Shown here in pieces: positions 21,767-26,028 of a stretch of 26,028 nucleotides of DNA. The notes beneath the pieces were generated by a model. That model was not told the DNA's origin. It saw nothing but the letters and a program-made list of their open reading frames with translations, and searched no databases. This DNA is from CAYYYW01 sp964476245 (lineage in GTDB: Bacteria > Patescibacteriota > Microgenomatia > UBA1406 > HO2-37-13b). A program made the translations under genes and the position numbers. Location of the stretch: NCBI GenBank assembly GCA_964476245.1, contig CAYYYW010000016.1, positions 1 through 26,028 of the forward strand. The letters are read 5' to 3'. The stretch's first letter is position 1, and every line of letters begins with the position of its first letter.

Positions 21767-22262
21767 TACGGAATACTTTATTGGCGGTTTCAAAGGAAAA
21801 TCCTCTTCGCATTAAAAAACTAATTGCCTTTTGATAACGTTCTTCTTTTTTTAACCCTTTTAAAACCCTGGCTTTTTTTCGCAAGGCTGTTTTGGCCAGT
21901 TCTAATTCGTCAATTTTATTTTCCTCTAGGACCTGATTAATTAAATCGCGATTAATTCCTTTTTGCAATAATTCTTGTTTTAGAACAAACAGCCCTTTGG
22001 GTTTAAAATAACTGCGTTGTTCCACCCACCAGTTAATAAATTTTTTGTCATCAATTAAATTCTTCTCTTTTAATTCTTGGATAATTTTTTCAATTAATTC
22101 CTCTGGGTTGTCTAACTTGAATCGTTGAATTTTTTTCTTTAAATAATCTCTCATCTCTTTTTCCGACCTGTTTCTTGCCGAAAGATAGCGGTAGCACTTT
22201 TGCAGAAGTTTTTCGCGGAGTTCTTTGGTGTCCATATAAGGCTGTGGGATCTCACTTCTCAC
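21756..22262 (-). CDS. recX: Regulatory protein RecX
   Basis: 168 aa. RecX modulates RecA filaments. Three-helix repeats are visible: RYLSARNRSEKEMRDYLKKK, then DKKFINWWVEQRSYFKPKG with LKQELLQKGI, and a C-terminal repeat ending ISFLMRRGFSFETANKVF. The gene lies 16 nt after recA on the same strand, the usual pairing. The start is uncertain: a GTG at 22262 fits close coupling to recA, while an ATG at 22235 gives a protein starting MDTKELREK. Neither has a well-placed Shine-Dalgarno. Confidence 0.88.
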   Translation of the reverse strand: MRSEIPQPYMDTKELREKLLQKCYRYLSARNRSEKEMRDYLKKKIQRFKLDNPEELIEKIIQELKEKNLIDDKKFINWWVEQRSYFKPKGLFVLKQELLQKGINRDLINQVLEENKIDELELAKTALRKKARVLKGLKKEERYQKAISFLMRRGFSFETANKVFRIIF

Positions 22263-22278
22263 CTCAAATAAATAGAAT

Positions 22279-23277
22279 TTATTTCACAAATGCTTTAGCA
22301 TAAACCTCTTTTGTCAATCTTTGCTTAAATTTTTCGTCTTTGGTCAACAATTCTTTAATTTGTTCCCGTCCCTGTCCCAAAACCTTATCTTCGTGTTTAA
22401 TAAAAGAGCCGCTTTTGCTCAAAACTCCCAAGTTTAAAGCGGTTTCAATCAGGGCGTCTTCTTTGTCAATTCCTTCTTTGGTGATGGTTATTACTGCCTG
22501 TTTAAAAGGAGGAGCCACCTTATTTTTAACAATTTTGATTCTGATTTTTGCTCCGTAAATCTGATCGCCTTTTTTTAACGTTTCAATTTTTCGAACATCA
22601 ATCCGCAAAGAAGAATAAAATTTTAAAGCTAATCCGCCCGACGTTGTTTCCGGGTTGCCAAACATGATACCAATTTTCATGCGGAGTTGATTGGTAAAAA
22701 CGACAATGGTTTTTGATTTGGAGACGATGCTGGTAAGTTTCCGCAAGGCTTGAGACATCAGTCTGGCTTGAACTCCCATTTGAGCGTCGCCCATTTCGCC
22801 TTCAATTTCCGATCGGGGAACAAGAGCCGCCACCGAATCAATAACGACGACATCAACCCCGCCGGACCTAATAAGACTTTCAGCGATTTCAAGCGCCTGT
22901 TCACCGGTGTCGGGTTGGGAAATTAAAAGTTCTTCCAGATTCACTCCCAGGATTTTGGCCCAGGAAGGATCCATGGCGTGTTCGGCATCAATAAAGGCAG
23001 CTATTCCGCCTTCTTTTTGGGCTTGAGCGATTAAAGCCAAGCAAAGGGTTGTTTTTCCAGAAGCTTCCGGTCCATAAATTTCTACAATTCTACCCTTTGG
23101 TACACCGCCAACTCCTAAGGCAATATCAAAAGGCAAGATGCCAGTTTTTATTACATCAACCGTCAGGGCGGCTTTTCCACCCAATTTCATAATGGCGCCC
23201 CTGCCAAATTGTTTTTGAATTTGTTCAATGGCGATATTAACTGCTTGAAGTTTAGGATCCTTGGCGTCTGTTTTCAT
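22279..23277 (-). CDS. recA: Recombinase RecA
   Basis: 332 aa, close to the usual core length with a short C-terminal tail. Forms filaments on single-stranded DNA for strand exchange and repair. Walker A is GPEASGKTTL (about residues 69-78), and VVVIDSVAALVPRSEIEGEMGD holds Walker B and the following loop. The MSQALRKLT helix, FTNQLRMKIG and the loop-2 region FGNPETTSGGLALKFY are all present. Its promoter appears to be TTGATT, 17 bp, TAACAT (23319-23347), giving a leader of about 35-40 nt. No clear LexA-type box is seen. Confidence 0.97.
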   Translation of the reverse strand: MKTDAKDPKLQAVNIAIEQIQKQFGRGAIMKLGGKAALTVDVIKTGILPFDIALGVGGVPKGRIVEIYGPEASGKTTLCLALIAQAQKEGGIAAFIDAEHAMDPSWAKILGVNLEELLISQPDTGEQALEIAESLIRSGGVDVVVIDSVAALVPRSEIEGEMGDAQMGVQARLMSQALRKLTSIVSKSKTIVVFTNQLRMKIGIMFGNPETTSGGLALKFYSSLRIDVRKIETLKKGDQIYGAKIRIKIVKNKVAPPFKQAVITITKEGIDKEDALIETALNLGVLSKSGSFIKHEDKVLGQGREQIKELLTKDEKFKQRLTKEVYAKAFVK

Positions 23278-23318
23278 ATTTTCAGATTAATTTAAAAATT
23301 TATAAACGAAGCGTATTT

Positions 23319-23347
23319 ATGTTAAAATAATAACCAAGAAAAATCAA
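23319..23347 (-). promoter_or_regulatory. Putative recA promoter
   Basis: Minus strand TTGATT (23342-23347), 17-bp spacer, TAACAT (23319-23324), about 42 nt before the recA ATG. Confidence 0.4.
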
Positions 23348-23379
23348 CAGTCTATAGTCAACAAATATAGTTGAATTGG

Positions 23380-23408
23380 TTGAACTAGTCACTAGTTGAT
23401 TGAATTAT
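23380..23408 (+). promoter_or_regulatory. Putative promoter of the tRNA-Pro / GIY-YIG unit
   Basis: TTGAAC (23380-23385), 17-bp spacer, AATTAT (23403-23408). It ends 5 nt before the first copy of the tRNA 5' end (23414), the right place for the original tRNA promoter. The palindrome AACTAGT-C-ACTAGTT (23383-23397) overlaps the -35. Confidence 0.35.
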
Positions 23409-23413
23409 AGCAT

Positions 23414-23486
23414 CGGGGAATAGTTCAGCGGCGCCGCCCAGATGCCATCCAGAGGATTCTATCCGGCGGAGGGCTCTGCCCGGCGG
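23414..23486 (+). repeat. tRNA-Pro 5' fragment plus hairpin, unit 1
   Basis: CGGGGAATAGTTCAGCGG (23414-23431) equals the first 18 nt of the tRNA-Pro at 23792. At the D-loop GCGG it switches to CGCCGCCCAGA, a variable part with ATCC-AGA-GGAT, and then GGGCTCTGCCCGGCGG. This is a truncated tRNA copy with a GC-rich foldback in place of the rest. Confidence 0.75.
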
Positions 23487-23550
23487 GGGGAATAGTTCAG
23501 CGGCGCCGCCCAGAGGGCAGTCCCTCTGGGCTCTGCCCGGCGGGTAGAAT
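23487..23550 (+). repeat. tRNA-Pro 5' fragment plus hairpin, unit 2
   Basis: GGGGAATAGTTCAGCGG (23487-23503) again matches the tRNA 5' end. It is followed by a foldback whose core is a perfect 10-bp stem, GCCCAGAGGG / CCCTCTGGGC, with loop CAGT (23508-23531), and GGGCTCTGCCCGGCGG as in unit 1. The tRNA sequence then resumes with TAGAAT (23545-23550), as after GCGG in the intact tRNA, before the GIY-YIG start codon. It looks like a palindrome inserted in a D-loop. Confidence 0.75.
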
Positions 23551-23554
23551 CAAA

Positions 23555-23812
23555 ATGAAAGGTTTTGTTTACGTTTTAATAAGTAAAAGGGACAATAAAA
23601 AATATATTGGTTCTACAGTTGATTTGCAACGAAGGCTTTGTCAACATAACAAAGGTTTAGCAACATCAACAAAATATAGAAGACCATTAGAATTGTTGTA
23701 TGTACTTGAATATCCAAATATTAAGCTTGCAGCATTAATGGAAAAGAAGTTTAAAAGAAGCCACGACTTACTATTAAGAGAGTTGGAATCACGGGGAATA
23801 GTTCAGCGGTAG
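23555..23812 (+). CDS. GIY-YIG nuclease family protein (UPF0213-like) running into tRNA-Pro
   Basis: 85 aa single-domain GIY-YIG protein. The motif reads FVYVLISKRDNKKYIGST (Y and YIG), followed by the conserved Arg in DLQRRLCQHN and KYRRPLELLYV. A catalytic Glu of the domain is in ALMEKKFK. Small stand-alone members are annotated UPF0213/YhbQ-like; some cut DNA. The last seven codons (RGIVQR and stop TAG) are the first 21 nt of the tRNA-Pro gene, so the stop is in the tRNA D-arm. Two tRNA 5' copies precede the ORF. The arrangement suggests a mobile or homing-type nuclease adapted to the tRNA gene. Confidence 0.88.
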   Translation: MKGFVYVLISKRDNKKYIGSTVDLQRRLCQHNKGLATSTKYRRPLELLYVLEYPNIKLAALMEKKFKRSHDLLLRELESRGIVQR

Positions 23813-23865
23813 AATACGCGCATGGGGTGCGTGTGGCGGGAGTTCAATTCTCCCTTCCCCGACCA
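23792..23865 (+). tRNA. tRNA-Pro (anticodon GGG)
   Basis: 74 nt with encoded CCA. Acceptor CGGGGAA pairs perfectly with TTCCCCG, discriminator A. The D-arm is GTTC-AGCGGTA-GAAT with one G-T pair. Anticodon stem CGCGC/GCGTG, loop ATGGGGT with anticodon GGG and G37. The T-arm is GGGAG-TTCAATT-CTCCC. All features suit tRNA-Pro, including the CGGGG acceptor. It overlaps the GIY-YIG ORF by 21 nt and ends one base before the stop codon of the convergent copA. No terminator follows. Confidence 0.93.
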
Positions 23866-23866
23866 A

Positions 23867-26028
23867 TTAGGTCGTGAGAGTTTCAACAATTTTCGGCTTA
23901 TACCTTTTCATTAAAAGAGAATTGGAAACAACGCTGGTAGACGAAAAGGCCATGGCAACCGCTGCGATGGCCGGATTTAAAAGCCAGCCGGTAAAAGGAT
24001 ACAAAACGCCGGCGGCGACAGGAATACCGACAAGATTATAAAAGAAGGCCCAAAACAGATTTTGTTTTATTTTTTTAAGAGTATATTTGCTTAAATCAAT
24101 GGCGGTTATTACGTCTCTTAAATCGTCTTTTATTAAAACTATTTCTCCGGTTTCTATGGCGATGTCCGTGCCCGAACCTAAGGCAATGCCTAAATCGGCC
24201 TGGGCTAGGGCAGGGGCGTCATTTATGCCATCGCCAACCATAGCGACAATGTTTTTCCCGACGCGGCTTTTGGCCGGTCGGGATCCCGACCCCCGACGTA
24301 AAAGTTGGGGCGTCGGGACTTCATTCTGTAATTTTTTAATCTCGGCGGCTTTTTCTTGCGGCAATACCTCGGCCAAAACCCTGTCTATGCCAACTTGCCG
24401 GGCAATTGCTTGCCCGACCCTTTTGTTGTCTCCGGTAATTATCGCCACCTTTTTTCCCATTTTTTGAAGCATTTTAACTGCTTCTTTTGAGTAATCTTTA
24501 AGCGTATCAGCCACGGCAATGATGCCAATAATATGTTTTTCTACGGCCAAAATCATGGTTGTTTTGCCTTGATTTTCCAAAGCAATCATTTGATCTTCGA
24601 TAACACCGAGGTCAATTTTATTATTAATCATAAGTTTTCTTGTTCCTAAAAAAATTTTTTTGCCTTCCAGTTCAGCAAAAACGCCTTGTCCGGGCATGGC
24701 TTGAAAATTTTCCACTTCTAATAATTCGATTTTTTCCTTGTCCGCCGAAGCTTTAGCGAAGGCGGAATCTTTGGCTTTATTAACAATGGCCTGAGCCAGC
24801 GGATGCTCGGAATTTTTCTCAACAGAAGCCGCAACTTGCAAAATTTTTAATTTTGAATTGTCATTTTGATTTTTGAATTTTGATTTTTGAATTTCTATAA
24901 TATCGGTTACGACGGGTTCTCCTTTGGTTAACGTTCCCGTCTTATCAAAAATAACCATCGTTACGTCTTGGGCCGTTTCCAACGCCTTACTGCTTTTAAT
25001 TAAAATGCCATTTTTTGCCGAAAGACCGGCGCCCATCATCACCGCGGTTGGCGTGGCCAGTCCTAAAGCGCAGGGACAAGCAATAATCAGGACGGTCACG
25101 AAAACGGTTAAAACAAAGGACAGGGGTTGTCCCAGCATAAACCAGATTGCGGAAGACAAAACGGCGAGAACGATGACGGCCGGAACAAAATAAAAAGAAA
25201 CTTTATCTGCCAAAAGCTGGATCGGCGCTTTAGAGCCCATCGCCTCCTCAACAATTTTTATAATCTGGGCCAACATCGTATCTTTGCCAACTCGGGTTGC
25301 TTTAAATTTTAGAACGCCGGTTTTATTAATCGTTGCGCTGATAACCTCATCGCCTATTTTCTTTTCAACGGGAATGCTTTCGCCGGTAATGGCTTTTTCA
25401 TCAACGCCGGAGTAGCCGTCAACAACCACTCCATCAACCGGTATCTTCTCGCCTGGTTTAACAATGATGATATCGCCAACCTCTAATTCTGAAATGGGAA
25501 TCCTTATTTCTTCCCATTCTTCAATTTTAAATTTTTCATTGTAGTTTTTAATTTTTAATTTTTCATTTTTAATTTTAATTATGGTTGCCTTTTTGGGTTG
25601 GAGCCCAATTAATTTTTTAATCGCCTCACTTGTCTTTCCTTTGGTTACGGCTTCAAGATATTTGCCTAAAGAAATAAAAACCAAAATCAAAGCCGCGCTT
25701 TCGTAATATAAATGATTGTCGGTAAAATCAGGTTTAAACCAAATCAAAAAAGAAACAACCAAACTATAAAAATAAGCGGCCAGCGTACCTGTTTCAATGA
25801 GAGAATCCATGTTCGGATTTCTTTGAATCAGTTTTTTGAAGCCGGATATGTAAAGGGGATAGTTCACCGCCATGATGGCCGTGGTAATGAGAAATTGAAT
25901 CACAACGGTGGTTTTTAAAGATAGTGCGGGTAAGGGCAGCCCAATCATTTTAGCCATAACCAAATAAAAAATCGGCAAACCAAAGACAAGAGAAAAAATA
26001 AAAGTATTTCTTAATTTTTCAATCTCCT
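23867..26028 (-). CDS. copA: Cu(I)-exporting P-type ATPase, CopA-like (partial)
   Basis: About 719 residues visible. The 5' end lies beyond the window, since the frame stays open to 26028 (EIEKLRNTFIFSLVFG before the TTG at 25978). P1B-1 features: TGES in the actuator domain, the membrane metal site CPCALGLATPTA, the phosphorylation site FDKTGTLTKGEP, SEHPLAQAIV in the nucleotide domain and MVGDGINDAPAL. Helices with NLFWAFFYN and MAFSSTSVVSNS identify Cu(I) specificity. Any N-terminal metal-binding domain is outside the window. Four in-frame repeat inserts interrupt it (25526-25582, 24846-24895, 24741-24766, 24257-24317). It converges on tRNA-Pro with a 1-nt gap. Confidence 0.95.
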   Translation of the reverse strand, partial: EIEKLRNTFIFSLVFGLPIFYLVMAKMIGLPLPALSLKTTVVIQFLITTAIMAVNYPLYISGFKKLIQRNPNMDSLIETGTLAAYFYSLVVSFLIWFKPDFTDNHLYYESAALILVFISLGKYLEAVTKGKTSEAIKKLIGLQPKKATIIKIKNEKLKIKNYNEKFKIEEWEEIRIPISELEVGDIIIVKPGEKIPVDGVVVDGYSGVDEKAITGESIPVEKKIGDEVISATINKTGVLKFKATRVGKDTMLAQIIKIVEEAMGSKAPIQLLADKVSFYFVPAVIVLAVLSSAIWFMLGQPLSFVLTVFVTVLIIACPCALGLATPTAVMMGAGLSAKNGILIKSSKALETAQDVTMVIFDKTGTLTKGEPVVTDIIEIQKSKFKNQNDNSKLKILQVAASVEKNSEHPLAQAIVNKAKDSAFAKASADKEKIELLEVENFQAMPGQGVFAELEGKKIFLGTRKLMINNKIDLGVIEDQMIALENQGKTTMILAVEKHIIGIIAVADTLKDYSKEAVKMLQKMGKKVAIITGDNKRVGQAIARQVGIDRVLAEVLPQEKAAEIKKLQNEVPTPQLLRRGSGSRPAKSRVGKNIVAMVGDGINDAPALAQADLGIALGSGTDIAIETGEIVLIKDDLRDVITAIDLSKYTLKKIKQNLFWAFFYNLVGIPVAAGVLYPFTGWLLNPAIAAVAMAFSSTSVVSNSLLMKRYKPKIVETLTT
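24257..24317. repeat. GC-rich inverted-repeat insert in copA (P-domain)
   Basis: Outer arms CCCGACGC and GCGTCGGG, with the 14-bp palindrome GTCGGGATCCCGAC inside. It adds about 20 residues (VPTPQLLRRGSGSRPAKSRV) between KKLQNE and GKNIVAMVGDG, a place where the family normally reads straight through. Confidence 0.85.
24741..24766. repeat. GC-rich palindromic insert in copA (FAKASADK)
   Basis: TCCGCC ... GGCGGA arms around GAAGCTTTAGCGAA. On the coding strand it gives SAFAKASADK in the nucleotide-binding domain. The core CCGCCGAAGC resembles the element at 15147-15212. Confidence 0.7.
24846..24895. repeat. A/T-rich ATTTTTGA repeat insert in copA (N-domain)
   Basis: Repeated ATTTTTGAATTTTGA-type units. 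The coding strand gives IQKSKFKNQNDNSKLK directly after the conserved KGEPVVTDI. Confidence 0.75.
25526..25582. repeat. A/T-rich TTTTTAATTTTT repeat insert in copA (A-domain)
   Basis: Repeated AATTTTTCATTTTTAAT-type units. The coding strand gives IKIKNEKLKIKNYNEKFKI, placed between the conserved KKATIIK and the ELEVGDIIIVKPGE motif of the actuator domain. Confidence 0.75.

Noticed and set aside
23383..23397. LexA-type SOS box upstream of recA
   Set aside because: AACTAGT-C-ACTAGTT is a palindrome, but it does not fit the GAAC-N4-GTTC or CTGT-N8-ACAG forms, and lies over 100 bp from the recA start. It fits the opposite-strand tRNA promoter better.
23414..23550. Two further tRNA-Pro genes
   Set aside because: Only the first 17-18 nt match. 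Anticodon arm, T-arm and CCA are missing, so they are fragments.
24087..24467. 126-aa plus-strand ORF opposite copA
   Set aside because: Antisense to the conserved phosphorylation-domain hinge of the ATPase, including GDGIND.

Overview
The window looks like a chromosomal segment of a Candidate Phyla Radiation (Patescibacteria) bacterium, most likely of the Microgenomates group. The reasons are the AT-rich, tightly packed genes with 4-21 bp overlaps, a DUF5667-type exported protein, a GldA/F/G-like ABC system, small proteins with Pro/Thr-rich linkers, many palindromic and A-rich repeats placed inside conserved genes, and near absence of Shine-Dalgarno sequences. TGA is used as a stop (for example miaA), so the Gracilibacteria/SR1 recoding does not apply. 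The placement is inference from gene content and needs a marker-gene tree.

Layout, left to right. 1-2.9 kb: thioredoxin reductase, YqeY, a helical hypothetical protein, a DEDDy 3'-5' exonuclease and a small Gly/His/Trp-rich protein. 3.0-7.7 kb: yidD diverging from a run of trmD, an ABC-2 ATPase, permease and GldG-like auxiliary protein, and comF. 7.8-8.8 kb: a NYN-domain gene, a candidate ~41-nt hairpin RNA with its own promoter, and a 103-bp relic of a second comF. 8.8-12.0 kb (minus): carbamate kinase, an ornithine-carbamoyltransferase-like enzyme with an unusual substrate loop, and a COG2403-type P-loop GTPase. 12.2-14.7 kb: miaA, an AI-2E/PerM membrane protein and a DUF5667-like protein. 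14.8-16.8 kb (minus): HU with a long structured 5' leader, and an RNase Y that lacks the usual membrane anchor. 16.9-19.05 kb: a two-gene unit (hypothetical plus HExxH zincin candidate) between exact 21-bp direct repeats. 19.06-21.8 kb: GC-rich repeats around an 89-aa gene, a pyrimidine-nucleoside phosphorylase and an anchored Pro/Thr-linker protein. 21.8-23.3 kb (minus): recA-recX. 23.4-23.9 kb: two copies of the 5' end of a tRNA-Pro gene, each followed by a hairpin, then a GIY-YIG nuclease ORF whose last codons lie inside an intact tRNA-Pro(GGG). 23.9 kb to the right edge (minus): a CopA-type Cu(I) P-type ATPase cut off by the window end and carrying four in-frame repeat insertions.

Four themes stand out. 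(1) The GIY-YIG/tRNA-Pro arrangement looks like a small mobile unit that entered the D-loop of a tRNA gene and rebuilt the tRNA 5' end. (2) Several repeat families are inserted in frame in trxB, trmD, miaA, copA and possibly the GldG-like gene. (3) Nine genes have a -10 hexamer only 6-10 nt from the start codon and no Shine-Dalgarno, which predicts leaderless mRNAs; HU is the clear exception, with a ~148-nt folded leader and a strong Shine-Dalgarno. (4) The carbamate kinase/carbamoyltransferase/GTPase operon has no arginine deiminase partner in the window. The carbamoyltransferase's ornithine loop is altered, so its substrate is open.
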